A stretch of 64,000 bases of DNA from Thermoactinospora rubra (GCF_002093975.1 NZ_KZ084329.1:125596-189595), one strand, 5' to 3'; numbered from the stretch's first letter, positions 38,833-48,357 are shown. The notes: a model not told the origin generated them from the sequence alone. Numbers and translations are program-made.

Positions 38833-40146
38833 ATGACGCGATGGATCACCGACTGGCGCCCCGACGAGGCGGCCTTCTGGGAGAGCACCGGCAAGCGGGT
38901 GGCCAGGCGCAACCTGGTCTTCTCCATCTTCGCCGAGCACCTCGGTTTCACGGTCTGGACGTTGTGGAGCATCGTGGCCGCCAAGCTCGGCGCCTACGAG
39001 TTCACCACCGACCAGCTGTTCTGGCTGGTCGCCCTGCCCAACCTCGTCGGCTCGGCGCTGCGCATCCCCTACACGTTCGGCCCGGCGCGCTTCGGCGGGC
39101 GGAACTTCACGGTCGTGAGCGCCCTGCTGCTGCTCATCCCCGCGGCGCTGCTGGGCGTGGCCGTGAGCAGCCCGGACACGCCGTACTGGCTGTTCTTGGT
39201 GATCGCCGCCACCGCCGGGTTCGGCGGCGGCAACTTCGCCTCCAGCATGGCCAACATCACCTACTTCTACCCGCAGTCCAAACAGGGCTCGGCGCTGGGG
39301 CTGAACGCCGCCGGGGGCAACATCGGCGTCAGCTCGGTGCAGCTGGTGATGCCGCTGGTGATCGGCGCGTTCGGGCTGGCGGCGGCCGGATGGTTCTGGA
39401 TCCCGCTCATCGTGGTCGCCGCGGCCTGCGCGTGGTGGTTCATGGACAACCTGGCCGTGGCCAAGGCCTCCCCGCGCGAGCAGCTGAAGGTGGCCGGCAA
39501 GGGCCAGACGTGGGTGATGTCGTTCCTCTACATCGGCACCTTCGGCTCATTCATCGGCTACTCCACCGCCTTCCCCCTGCTGGCCAAGAGCCTGTTCCCC
39601 GGATCGCCCTGGGCGTCGGTGGCCTTCGCCGGGCCGCTGGTCGGCTCGCTCATCCGGCCCGTGGGCGGCTGGCTGTCGGACCGGCTCGGCGGCGCGCCGG
39701 TGACGCTGTGGAACTTCGCCGCCATGGGCGCCGGCGTGCTGCTGGTGTGGCTCACCAGCGCGGCGGGGAACTTCTGGCTGTTCTTCCTGTCCTTCCTGCT
39801 GCTGTTCGTCACCGCCGGCATCGGCAACGGCTCGACCTACCGCATGATCCCCGCCATCTTCCGCGCCAAGGCGGTCGAGGAGCGCGGCGAGGAGAGCGAG
39901 GCGGCCATCGCCCTGGGCAAGCGCTGGGCGTCGGCGGCGGTCGGCATCATCTCGGCGGTGGGCGCCTTCGGCGGCTTCCTCATCAACCGCGCCTTCGGCA
40001 TGTCCTTCGCCGCGACCGGCAGCCCCGGCTCCGCGCTGGCCGCCTTCGGCCTGTTCTACGTGGCCTGCTTCGCCGTCACGTGGTGGTGCTACATGCGCAC
40101 GGTCGGCGTCTCCCGCGTTCCCAGCCTGGCCCACGCGAGGGTCTGA
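38833..40146 (+). CDS. narK: nitrate/nitrite transporter NarK (MFS)
   Basis: A 437-residue major-facilitator protein with twelve predicted helices. The nitrate signatures are 'GFGGGNFASSMANITYFYPQ' in helix 5 and 'FVTAGIGNGSTYRMIPAIF' in helix 11; conserved arginines in helices 2 and 8 are in 'SALRIPYTFGPARFGGRNF' and 'SLIRPVGGWLSDRLGG'. It imports nitrate for the reductase encoded next. A possible GlnR box precedes it. Confidence 0.93.
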   Translation: MTRWITDWRPDEAAFWESTGKRVARRNLVFSIFAEHLGFTVWTLWSIVAAKLGAYEFTTDQLFWLVALPNLVGSALRIPYTFGPARFGGRNFTVVSALLLLIPAALLGVAVSSPDTPYWLFLVIAATAGFGGGNFASSMANITYFYPQSKQGSALGLNAAGGNIGVSSVQLVMPLVIGAFGLAAAGWFWIPLIVVAAACAWWFMDNLAVAKASPREQLKVAGKGQTWVMSFLYIGTFGSFIGYSTAFPLLAKSLFPGSPWASVAFAGPLVGSLIRPVGGWLSDRLGGAPVTLWNFAAMGAGVLLVWLTSAAGNFWLFFLSFLLLFVTAGIGNGSTYRMIPAIFRAKAVEERGEESEAAIALGKRWASAAVGIISAVGAFGGFLINRAFGMSFAATGSPGSALAAFGLFYVACFAVTWWCYMRTVGVSRVPSLAHARV

Positions 40147-40217
40147 CCTGCGGGTGTGTCGCCTCACGAACGCGTGTGAGCCGGTGTTAGCACGCTGGTA
40201 ACAGAAGGGACCCAGGT

Positions 40218-42257
40218 GTGAAATCACCCGAAAGCAGCATCGAGCCCGTGAAGACGCACTGCCCGTACTGCGCCCTGCAATGCGGCATGACCCTGACGCC
40301 GGGCGCCCCCGTCGTGGTCGGCCCCAGGGACGACGTCCCCGCCAACGCGGGCGGTGCGCTGTGCCAGAAGGGCTGGACGGCGGCCGAGCTGCTGACCCAC
40401 CGCGACCGGCTGACCACGCCGCTCCTGCACGGCGAGCCGGCGAGCTGGGGGGAGGCGCTGGACTACGTCGCCGGGCGGCTGCGCGCGCTGCGCGCCGAGC
40501 ACGGCCCGGACTCGGTGGCGGTCTTCGGGGGCGGCGGCCTGACCAACGAGAAGGCCTACCAGCTGGGCAAGTTCGCGCGGGTGGCGCTGGGCACCAGCCA
40601 GATCGACTACAACGGCCGCTTCTGCATGTCCTCGGCCGCCGCCGCGTCGATCAGGGCGTTCGGCATGGACCGCGGCCTGCCGTTCCCCGTCACCGACCTG
40701 GCGCAGGCCGAGGTGGTGCTGATGGCGGGGGCCAACGTCGCCGAGACCATGCCGCCGTTCGTGCGCCACCTGCCCCGGCTCATCGTGATCGACCCCCGCC
40801 GCACCGCCACCGCCCGCCTGGCCTGGCTGCACCTGCAGCCCGCCCCCGGCACCGACCTGGCCCTCGCGCTGGGCCTGCTGCACCTGGTGATCGCCGAAGG
40901 GCTGCTGGACAAGGGCTACATCGCTGAGCGCACCACCGGCTTCGAGGCGGTGCGCACCTCCCTGGCCAGCTGGTGGCCCGAGCGGGTCGAGCGCGTCACC
41001 GGCGTGCCCGTCGCCCGCATGCGCCAGGCCGTCCACGCCCTCGCCGGCGCCGCCAAGGCCGTCGTCCTCACCGGCCGCGGCGTCGAGCAGCACGCCAAGG
41101 GCACCGACACCGTCACCGCCTTCATCAACCTCGCCCTCGCGCTCGGCCTGCCGGGCCGCCCGGGCTCCGGCTACGGCTGCCTCACCGGCCAGGGCAACGG
41201 GCAGGGCGGCAGGGAGCACGGCCAGAAGGCCGACCAGCTGCCCGGCTACCGCAAGATCGACGACCCGGCCGCGCGCGAGCACGTCGCCGCCGTGTGGGGC
41301 GTGCGCCCCGAGGACCTGCCCGGCCCCGGCCGCTCGGCCTACGAGCTGCTCCAGGCCCTCGGCACCCCCGAAGGCCCCCGCGCGCTGCTGCTGTTCGGCT
41401 CCAACCCCGTCGTCTCCGCGCCCCGCTCGCTGGCCGTGGCCGAGCGGCTGAGGTCCCTGGACCTGCTGGTCGTCTCCGACCTGGTGATGTCGGAGACCGC
41501 GGCCCTGGCCGACGTGGTGCTGCCCACCACCCAGTGGGCCGAGGAGACCGGCACCATGACCAACCTGGAGGGCCGGGTGCTGCTGCGCCGCAAGGCCGCC
41601 GAGCCTCCGCCCGGCGTCCGCTCGGACCTGCAGATCATCCAGGGCCTGGCCGTACGGCTGGGCCACCGCTTCGCCGCCGAGCCGCGCGAGGTCTTCGACG
41701 AGCTGCGCCGCGCCAGCGCCGGCGGCATCGCCGACTACTCCGGCATCACGTACGAGCGGATCGAGGCCGAGACGGGCGTGTTCTGGCCCTGCCCCTCTCC
41801 CGGCCACCCGGGCACGCCCCGGCCGTTCCTGGACTCCTTCGCCACACCCGACGGACGCGCCCGGTTCGTTCCCGTCGAGCACCGCGCCCCCGCCGAGGAG
41901 ACTTCGGAGGACTACCCCGTGTACCTGACCACCGGCCGCGTCCTGGCCCAGTACCAGAGCGGCGCGCAGACCCGCAGGATCGGCCCGCTGGTGGAGGCGG
42001 CGCCCGAGTCCTTCGTGGAGCTGCACCCCTCGCTCGCCGCCCACCTGGAGATCGACGCCGGCGACCGGGTGCGGGTGACCAGCCGCCGGGGCAGCGCCGA
42101 GGGCGTCGCCAGGATCACCGACGCCATCCGGCCCGACACCGTCTTCATGCCCTTCCACTGGGAGGGCGCCAACCGCCTGACCAACCCCGCGCTCGACCCC
42201 ACCTCCCGCATGCCCGAGTTCAAGGTGTGCGCCGTGCGCCTGGAGGCCGTCCGATGA
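40218..42257 (+). CDS. nasA: assimilatory nitrate reductase catalytic subunit
   Basis: A 679-residue molybdopterin oxidoreductase. The N-terminal [4Fe-4S] ligands are 'CPYCALQCGM' and 'ALCQKG'; the likely molybdenum cysteine is in 'NGRFCMSSAAAA'. Molybdopterin-binding stretches include 'GSGYGCLTGQGNGQGGREHG', 'QKADQLPGYRKI', 'VLPTTQWAEETGTMTNLEGR' and the C-terminal 'VYLTTGRVLAQYQSGAQTRR'. It reduces nitrate to nitrite in the cytoplasm. GTG start at 40218; stop overlaps the next gene (ATGA). The BFD-like domain at the end of some NasA proteins is missing but is carried by the next gene. Confidence 0.93.
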   Translation: MKSPESSIEPVKTHCPYCALQCGMTLTPGAPVVVGPRDDVPANAGGALCQKGWTAAELLTHRDRLTTPLLHGEPASWGEALDYVAGRLRALRAEHGPDSVAVFGGGGLTNEKAYQLGKFARVALGTSQIDYNGRFCMSSAAAASIRAFGMDRGLPFPVTDLAQAEVVLMAGANVAETMPPFVRHLPRLIVIDPRRTATARLAWLHLQPAPGTDLALALGLLHLVIAEGLLDKGYIAERTTGFEAVRTSLASWWPERVERVTGVPVARMRQAVHALAGAAKAVVLTGRGVEQHAKGTDTVTAFINLALALGLPGRPGSGYGCLTGQGNGQGGREHGQKADQLPGYRKIDDPAAREHVAAVWGVRPEDLPGPGRSAYELLQALGTPEGPRALLLFGSNPVVSAPRSLAVAERLRSLDLLVVSDLVMSETAALADVVLPTTQWAEETGTMTNLEGRVLLRRKAAEPPPGVRSDLQIIQGLAVRLGHRFAAEPREVFDELRRASAGGIADYSGITYERIEAETGVFWPCPSPGHPGTPRPFLDSFATPDGRARFVPVEHRAPAEETSEDYPVYLTTGRVLAQYQSGAQTRRIGPLVEAAPESFVELHPSLAAHLEIDAGDRVRVTSRRGSAEGVARITDAIRPDTVFMPFHWEGANRLTNPALDPTSRMPEFKVCAVRLEAVR

Positions 42258-43648
42258 GGATCGTCGTGGTCGGGAACGGCATGGCCGGGTCCCGCTTCGT
42301 CAGCGAGGTGCGCGCCCGCTCGAAGGAGGCGCGGATCACCGTCTTCGGCGCCGAGCCGTGGCAGCCCTACAACCGGGTGCTGCTGTCCAACGTCCTGGCC
42401 GGGAGTTCGGGGCCCGACCAGGTGCGGCTGCTCGACCCGGCCTGGTACGCCGAGCACGGAGTGCGGGCCGTGCTCGGCTGCCGGGTCGAGCAGATCGACC
42501 GCGACACCCAGGCGGTCATCACCGAGGACGGGCGGCGGGAGCCGTACGACGTGCTGGTCCTGGCCACCGGCAGCGACCCCATCGTGCCGCCGATCCCGGG
42601 CGTGGAGCGGGCCGTCCCGTTCCGCACGCTCGACGACTGCCGGCGGATCCTCGCCGCCGCCGAGAACGGCTCGCGGGCCGTGGTCGTCGGCGGCGGCCTG
42701 CTGGGCGTGGAGGCGGCGCGCGGGCTGGCCGGGCGCGGCCTGCCGGTGACGCTGCTGCACCTGGCCGGGCACCTGATGGAACGCCAGCTCGATCCCGAGG
42801 CCGGGCTGGTGCTCAGCGAGACGCTGGCCGGGCTGGGCATCGAGGTCCGCACCGGCGTGCAGGTCAGCGAGGTCCTGCCCGCCGGGGTACGGCTGGCCGG
42901 CGGCGAGGTCGTCGGCGGCGACCTGGTCGTCCTGGCCTGCGGCGTGCGCCCGGTGACCGCCCTGGCCGCCCAGGCCGGCCTGGAGGTACGGCAGGGCGTC
43001 GTCGTCGACGACGAGATGCGCACCGACGACCCGTCGATCTTCGCGATCGGGGAGTGCGCCGAGCACGACGGCACCGTCTACGGCCTGGTCGCCCCCGCCT
43101 GGGAGCAGGCCGAGGTGGCCGCCACGGTCATCACCGGCGGCAAGGCCCTCTACCGCGGCTCCCGCCTGGTCACCAGGCTCAAGGCGCGCAGCGTCGAGCT
43201 GGCCGCCATGGGCGAGACCCACCTGACCGAGGAGCAGGCCGAGGTGGTGCGCTTCAGCCACCGCGCCCGCGGCACCTACCGCAAGCTCGTCATCAGGGAC
43301 GGCCGCCTGGTGGGCGCGATCCTGCTCGGCGAGAGCGACGTGGTCGGCACGCTCACCCACCTGTTCGACCGCGGCGGGCCGCTGCCGGGCGACCGGGCGG
43401 ACCTGCTGTTCCCCGGCCTTGCGGGCCGGGCGGTGGCCGACAGCCCCGTGCGCATGCCCGACTCGGCCAAGGTCTGCCACTGCAACAACGTCACCAAGGG
43501 ACAGATCAGGGCCTGCTGGGAGGCCGGCGCGCGGGACGTCGCGGGCGTCGCCGCCGCCACCCGCGCCACCACCGGCTGCGGCACGTGCAAGGACGCGGTC
43601 GAGGGGATCGTCGGCTGGCTGTGCGAACAGGAAGGGGTTTCAGCGTGA
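42254..43648 (+). CDS. FAD-dependent electron-transfer subunit of nitrate reductase, with BFD domain
   Basis: A 464-residue flavoprotein resembling the N-terminal half of NirB. FAD motif 'VVVGNGMAGSRFVSEVR', NAD(P)H motif 'AVVVGGGLLGVEAARGLAGR', 'IFAIGECAEHDGTVYGL'. The C-terminus is a BFD-type [2Fe-2S] domain: 'CHCNNVTKGQIRACWEAG' and 'TTGCGTCKDAVEGIV'. It probably passes electrons from NAD(P)H to NasA (NasC/NasB role). Overlaps both neighbours by four bases, so translation is coupled. Confidence 0.87.
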   Translation: MRIVVVGNGMAGSRFVSEVRARSKEARITVFGAEPWQPYNRVLLSNVLAGSSGPDQVRLLDPAWYAEHGVRAVLGCRVEQIDRDTQAVITEDGRREPYDVLVLATGSDPIVPPIPGVERAVPFRTLDDCRRILAAAENGSRAVVVGGGLLGVEAARGLAGRGLPVTLLHLAGHLMERQLDPEAGLVLSETLAGLGIEVRTGVQVSEVLPAGVRLAGGEVVGGDLVVLACGVRPVTALAAQAGLEVRQGVVVDDEMRTDDPSIFAIGECAEHDGTVYGLVAPAWEQAEVAATVITGGKALYRGSRLVTRLKARSVELAAMGETHLTEEQAEVVRFSHRARGTYRKLVIRDGRLVGAILLGESDVVGTLTHLFDRGGPLPGDRADLLFPGLAGRAVADSPVRMPDSAKVCHCNNVTKGQIRACWEAGARDVAGVAAATRATTGCGTCKDAVEGIVGWLCEQEGVSA

Positions 43649-46065
43649 GGGTTGTCGTCGCCGGGTACGGGCCCTCGGCCCACCGCCTGATCGAGACGCT
43701 GGTGACGCGCGGCTTCGACGGGGAGATCGTGGTCGTCGGCGAGGAGCCGCGCCCCGCCTACGACCGGGTCCACCTGACCTCCTACCTCACCGAGGGCGCC
43801 GACCTGGGCTACCCGGTGCCGCCGGGCGTCACCACTTTGCTGGGCGCCCGCGTCACCGGGATCGACCGGGACGGCAAGGCCGTCGTCACCGACGACGGGC
43901 GGCGGGAGCCGTACGACGTGCTGGTGCTGGCCACCGGCTCGGCGCCGTTCGTGCCGCCGGTGCCGGGGGCCGAGCGGGCCTTCGTGTACCGCACCATCGA
44001 GGACCTGGAGGCCATCCGGAAGGCGGCCGAGTCCGCCCGCCACGGCGTGGTGGTGGGCGGCGGCCTGCTCGGCCTGGAGGCCGCCGACGCCCTGCGCGGC
44101 CTCGGGCTGAGCACCGCCATCGTGGAGATCGCCCCCTGGCTGATGCCCCGGCAGGTCGACGAGGGCGGCGGCGCCGTGCTCAAGGGCCACATCGAGGCGC
44201 TGGGCCTGGGCGTCCACACCGGCGTCATGCTGGAGCGCGTCGAGGACGGCCGGGTGGTGCTCAAGGACGGCGGCGAGATCCCGGCCGAGGTCGTGGTGTT
44301 CTCCGCCGGCATCCGGCCCCGCGACGAGCTGGCCCGCGCCGCCGGGCTGGAGGTCGGCGAGCGCGGCGGCATCGTCGTCGATGCGGGCATGCGCACATCC
44401 GACCCGTCGATCTACGCGATCGGCGAGTGCGCCCTGGCCGGGGGCATGGTGTACGGCCTGGTCGGGCCGTGCAACACCCAGGCGGAGGTGGCCGCCGACC
44501 GCATCATGGGCGGCGAGTCCTCCTTCGGCGGCGCCGACATGTCCACCAAGCTCAAGCTGCTCGGCGTCGAGGTCGCCCAGTTCGGGGCGATGGGCGGGGC
44601 GCTCGACGTCACCTACATGGACCCCGTCGGCGGCGTCTACAAGCGGCTGTTCATCAGCGACGACGCCCAGACCCTGCTCGGCGGCATCTGCGTGGGCGAC
44701 GCCACGCCGTACACCAACCTGAAGGGGTTCGTCGGCAAGCCGCTGCCGGCCGCGCCCGCCGACCTGCTGTTCACCGGCTCGGGCGTGCAGCTGGACCTGC
44801 CCGACGACGCGCAGGTCTGCTCCTGCAACAACGTCTGCGCCGGCGAGATCCGCGAGGCCATCGCCGTCCAGGGCCTCACCGACGTCGGCGGGATCAAGAG
44901 CTGCACCCGCGCCGGGACCACGTGCGGCTCCTGCGTGCCGATGCTCAAGCAGCTGCTGGTCAAGTCCGGCGTGGAGGTCAGCAAGGCGCTGTGCGAGCAC
45001 TTCGACCAGAGCCGGGCCGAGCTGTTCGACATCGTGCGGGTGCGCGGCATCACGACCTTCTCCCAGCTCATCGCCGAGCACGGGCGGGGCCGCGGCTGCG
45101 ACATCTGCAAGCCCGCGGTCGCCTCCATCCTGGCCTCCCTGCACAACCAGCACGTGCTGGACGGCGAGCTGGCCGCGCTGCAGGACACCAACGACCACTT
45201 CCTGGCCAACATCCAGAAGAACGGCACCTACTCGGTCGTCCCACGCATCCCGGGCGGCGAGATCACCCCGGACAAGCTCATCGTCATCGGCGAGGTGGCG
45301 CGCGACTTCGGGCTCTACACCAAGATCACCGGCGGGCAGCGGATCGACCTGTTCGGCGCCCGCGTCGAGCAGCTGCCGCAGATCTGGAAGCGGCTGGTGG
45401 ACGCCGGGTTCGAGTCCGGCCACGCGTACGGCAAGGCGCTGCGCACGGTCAAGTCGTGCGTGGGCTCGACCTGGTGCCGGTACGGCGTGCAGGACTCCGT
45501 CGGCCTGGCCATCGCGCTGGAGCTGCGCTACCGGGGCCTGCGCTCGCCGCACAAGCTCAAGGCCGCGGTGTCCGGCTGCGCCCGCGAGTGCGCCGAGGCC
45601 CGCTCCAAGGACTTCGGCATCATCGCCACCGAACAGGGCTGGAACCTCTACGTCTGCGGCAACGGCGGCTTCAAGCCCCGCCACGCCGACCTGCTGGTGT
45701 CGGACGTGCCCACCGACGAGCTCATCAAGATCATCGATCGGTTCCTCATGTTCTACATCCGCACGGCCGACCGCCTGCAGCGCACGGCCGCCTGGCTGGA
45801 GTCGCTGGAGGGCGGCCTGGACTACCTGCGGCAGGTCGTGGTCGAGGACTCGCTGGGCATCTGCGCCGACCTCGAGGCCCAGATGGAGCGGCACGTGGCC
45901 ACCTACTTCGACGAATGGCGGGCCGTACTGGAGGACCCCGACAAGCTGCGCCGCTTCACCAGCTTCGTCAACGCCCCCGGCGTGCCCGACCCGTCGATCG
46001 TCTTCGAGACCGAACGCGACCAGATCAAGCCCGTCCTCGTCCCTCTGGAGGTGGTGCGCAAATGA
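43645..46065 (+). CDS. nirB: nitrite reductase [NAD(P)H] large subunit NirB
   Basis: An 806-residue siroheme enzyme. Order: FAD domain 'VVVAGYGPSAHRLIETLV', NAD(P)H domain 'GVVVGGGLLGLEAADALRG', BFD [2Fe-2S] domain 'CSCNNVCAGEIREAI' with 'TTCGSCVPMLKQLL' and a second one-like 'GRGCDICKPAV', then the nitrite/sulfite reductase domain with cluster cysteines in 'SCVGSTWCRYG' and 'SGCARECAEARSKDFG'. It reduces nitrite to ammonium. GTG start overlapping the previous stop. Confidence 0.95.
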   Translation: MRVVVAGYGPSAHRLIETLVTRGFDGEIVVVGEEPRPAYDRVHLTSYLTEGADLGYPVPPGVTTLLGARVTGIDRDGKAVVTDDGRREPYDVLVLATGSAPFVPPVPGAERAFVYRTIEDLEAIRKAAESARHGVVVGGGLLGLEAADALRGLGLSTAIVEIAPWLMPRQVDEGGGAVLKGHIEALGLGVHTGVMLERVEDGRVVLKDGGEIPAEVVVFSAGIRPRDELARAAGLEVGERGGIVVDAGMRTSDPSIYAIGECALAGGMVYGLVGPCNTQAEVAADRIMGGESSFGGADMSTKLKLLGVEVAQFGAMGGALDVTYMDPVGGVYKRLFISDDAQTLLGGICVGDATPYTNLKGFVGKPLPAAPADLLFTGSGVQLDLPDDAQVCSCNNVCAGEIREAIAVQGLTDVGGIKSCTRAGTTCGSCVPMLKQLLVKSGVEVSKALCEHFDQSRAELFDIVRVRGITTFSQLIAEHGRGRGCDICKPAVASILASLHNQHVLDGELAALQDTNDHFLANIQKNGTYSVVPRIPGGEITPDKLIVIGEVARDFGLYTKITGGQRIDLFGARVEQLPQIWKRLVDAGFESGHAYGKALRTVKSCVGSTWCRYGVQDSVGLAIALELRYRGLRSPHKLKAAVSGCARECAEARSKDFGIIATEQGWNLYVCGNGGFKPRHADLLVSDVPTDELIKIIDRFLMFYIRTADRLQRTAAWLESLEGGLDYLRQVVVEDSLGICADLEAQMERHVATYFDEWRAVLEDPDKLRRFTSFVNAPGVPDPSIVFETERDQIKPVLVPLEVVRK

Positions 46066-46412
46066 CCGAGCTTCTGATCGACCGGCCCATCGGCACGTGG
46101 GTCCCGGTGTGCTCCTACGCCGAGCTGATCCCCGAGCGGGGGGTGTGCGTGCTGGTCTCCGGGCGGCAGATCGCGATATTCCGGGACTTCGGCGGCCGCC
46201 TGTACGCCGTCGGCAACCTCGACCCCTTCAGCGGCGCCCACGTCCTCTCGCGCGGGATCGTGGGCACCCGCGGCAGCGAGCCGACCGTGGCCTCGCCGAT
46301 GCACAAGCAGGTGTTCTCCCTGGTCACCGGCGTCTGCCTGGACGACCCGGCGGTGTCCGTCCCGACCTACCCCGTCCGCGTGCGCGAGGGACGGGTGGAG
46401 GTGTCGGCATGA
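46062..46412 (+). CDS. nirD: nitrite reductase small subunit NirD
   Basis: A 116-residue Rieske-like fold protein: 'WVPVCSYAELIPERGVCVLV', 'IAIFRDFGGRLYAVGNLDPF', 'VASPMHKQVFSLVTGVCL', 'VSVPTYPVRVREGRVEV'. As in other NirD proteins the Rieske cysteines and histidines are absent. It forms the nitrite reductase with NirB and is coupled to it by ATGA. Confidence 0.93.
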   Translation: MTELLIDRPIGTWVPVCSYAELIPERGVCVLVSGRQIAIFRDFGGRLYAVGNLDPFSGAHVLSRGIVGTRGSEPTVASPMHKQVFSLVTGVCLDDPAVSVPTYPVRVREGRVEVSA

Positions 46413-47575
46413 GCGCACTGGCGGCCGAGACGCCCGCCACGCCCGAGACGGCCCCGGACGCGCTGGCCGGGTTCACCGTCGGGGTGACCGCCACCCGGCG
46501 CCGCGAGGAGTTCCGCGCGCTGCTCGAACGCCGCGGCGCCCGGGTGGTCAGCGCGCCCGCGATCCGCCTGGTGCCGCTGCCGGAGGACGCCGAGCTGCTG
46601 GCGGCCACCCGCCGGTGCCTGGCCGCCCCCGTGGACGACGTCGTGGTCACCACGGGGGTGGGCCTGCGCGGCTGGGTGGCCGCCGCCGAGGGCTGGGGCC
46701 TGTCCGCCCAGCTGCTGGAGCACCTGGGCGCGGCGCGCATCCTGTCGCGGGGGCCCAAGGCGCGCGGCGCGGTCAAGGCGGCCGGGCTGACCGACCACTG
46801 GACCGCCCCCTCCGAGTCGTGCGCCGAGGTCCACGACTACCTGATGGGCCAGGACCTGGCCGGGCGGCGCATCGTGGTCCAGCTGCACGGCGAGCCGCTG
46901 ACGGAGTTCGTGGCCTCGCTGCGGGAGGCCGGGGCGGAGGTGATCGAGGTGCCGGTGTACCGGTGGCTGCCCTGCCGCGACCCCTCGCCGCTGCGCCGCC
47001 TCATCACCCAGACCATCGCCGGCGGCGTGGACGCCGTGGCCTTCACCAGCGCCCCGGCCGTCCTGGCCATGCTGGGCGCGGCCCGCTCCGAAGGCGTGGA
47101 GGAGGAACTGCTGGCCGCCTTCCGCGGGGGCGTCGCCGCGGCCTGCGTCGGGCCCATCACCGCCCAGCCGCTGGTCGCCCGCGACGTGCCGGTCATCCAG
47201 CCGGAACGCTCCAGGCTCGGCGCGCTGGCCCGCACGCTCGCCCGGCACCTGCCCGAGCACGGCGTCACCCGGCTGGTGGCCGGCGGGCACCGGCTGGAGA
47301 TCCGCGGGCACGCCGTCGTCGTGGACGGCGAGCTGCGCCCGCTGCCCCCCGCGCCGATGGCGGTGCTCAAGCGCCTGGCCGACAAGCCCGGCCACGTCGT
47401 GCACCGGGCCGAGCTGCGCACGGTCCTGCCGGGCAGCCACACGCGCGACTCCGCCGAGCACGCCGTCGAGATGGCCGTCACGCGGCTGCGGCGGGCGCTC
47501 GGACCGGCGGGAATCGTCGAGACCGTGGTCAAGCGCGGCTACCGGCTCGCCACGGACCGGGACGGCGACCTGTGA
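46409..47575 (+). CDS. uroporphyrinogen-III synthase fused to OmpR-type DNA-binding domain
   Basis: A 388-residue fusion. Residues 20 to about 275 are a HemD-like uroporphyrinogen-III synthase ('VGVTATRRREEFRALLERRG', 'VVTTGVGLRGWVAAAEGWG', 'VAFTSAPAVLAMLGAA'). From about residue 290 a winged-helix domain follows: 'PPAPMAVLKRLADKPGHVVH', 'LRTVLPGSHT', 'VEMAVTRLRRALG', 'ETVVKRGYRLA', as in response-regulator output domains. It would make the siroheme precursor for NirB and may also regulate the operon, a pairing seen in actinobacterial nitrate gene clusters. ATG overlaps the nirD stop. Confidence 0.87.
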   Translation: MSALAAETPATPETAPDALAGFTVGVTATRRREEFRALLERRGARVVSAPAIRLVPLPEDAELLAATRRCLAAPVDDVVVTTGVGLRGWVAAAEGWGLSAQLLEHLGAARILSRGPKARGAVKAAGLTDHWTAPSESCAEVHDYLMGQDLAGRRIVVQLHGEPLTEFVASLREAGAEVIEVPVYRWLPCRDPSPLRRLITQTIAGGVDAVAFTSAPAVLAMLGAARSEGVEEELLAAFRGGVAAACVGPITAQPLVARDVPVIQPERSRLGALARTLARHLPEHGVTRLVAGGHRLEIRGHAVVVDGELRPLPPAPMAVLKRLADKPGHVVHRAELRTVLPGSHTRDSAEHAVEMAVTRLRRALGPAGIVETVVKRGYRLATDRDGDL

Positions 47576-48357
47576 CGGCCTTCCCGCCGGCGCCGCCGTA
47601 CGGGCCGCGAAGAGGACCGGCCCGGCCCGGCACGGCGGCGGGGCCGGTGCTCGTCCTGGCCGCGCACGGCACGCGCAGCCGGGCGGGGGAGCAGACCCTG
47701 GAACGGCTGGCCGGCGCCGTGCGCGCCCAGCGGCCGGGATACCGGGTCGAGCTGGCCTACCTGGAGATCAGCAGGCCCCTCCTCGCCGACCTGCTGCCCA
47801 CGCTCCACGGGCCGGTCACGGTCGTGCCGCTGCTGCTGGCCGGGGGCTACCACGTCCACATCGACCTGCCGGCCGTCGTCGCCCGCACCCGGCCCGGCGC
47901 CGTCGTCACCCGCCACCTGGGGCCGCACTACCTGCTGGCCGAGTCGCTGGCGCGCCGCCTGGCCGGGGCCGGGCTGCGCCCCCACCAGCCGGTGGTGCTC
48001 GGCGCCGCCGGATCGGCCGACCCCGCGGCGCTCGCCGAGGTCCGCGCCACGGCCCGCCTGCTGGCCGCGCGCCTGGCCCGCCCGGTGACCGCCGCCTTCG
48101 CCGCCTCCGGGACGCCCGCCGTCGGGGACGTCGTCACCCCGGAGACGGCCGTGGCCTCCTACCTGCTGGCGCCGGGCTTCTTCCACGACCGGCTGCTGGC
48201 CGCGGGCGCCGGCCTGGTGACCGAGCCGCTGGGGGAGGAGGCGGCCTCGCTCGTGTGGATCCGCCACGACGCGGCTCACCGGGCCGGTCACCGGGCCAGG
48301 AAGTGCCAGCCCGCCCACCACCACGCCAGCACCACCAGCACCCGCCCCGCCGGGTGA
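47572..48357 (+). CDS. sirohydrochlorin chelatase (CbiX/SirB-like)
   Basis: A 261-residue chelatase that inserts Fe2+ into sirohydrochlorin: 'VLVLAAHGTRSRAGEQTLER' with the metal histidine, 'YLEISRPLLADLLPTL', 'VVPLLLAGGYHVHIDLPAVV' with the second histidine site, and a repeat of the fold in the C-terminal half ('PVVLGAAGSADPAALAEVRA'). It completes siroheme supply for NirB. GTG start overlaps the previous stop. The last ~23 residues (His/Ala/Thr-rich) read through the 3' end of a gene on the other strand, so this tail is unlikely to be functional. Confidence 0.87.
   Translation: MTAFPPAPPYGPRRGPARPGTAAGPVLVLAAHGTRSRAGEQTLERLAGAVRAQRPGYRVELAYLEISRPLLADLLPTLHGPVTVVPLLLAGGYHVHIDLPAVVARTRPGAVVTRHLGPHYLLAESLARRLAGAGLRPHQPVVLGAAGSADPAALAEVRATARLLAARLARPVTAAFAASGTPAVGDVVTPETAVASYLLAPGFFHDRLLAAGAGLVTEPLGEEAASLVWIRHDAAHRAGHRARKCQPAHHHASTTSTRPAG

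Noticed and set aside
40224..42158. 644-codon minus-strand open frame opposite nasA
   Set aside because: Antisense shadow; no recognisable domain, whereas nasA on the plus strand has all molybdoenzyme motifs.
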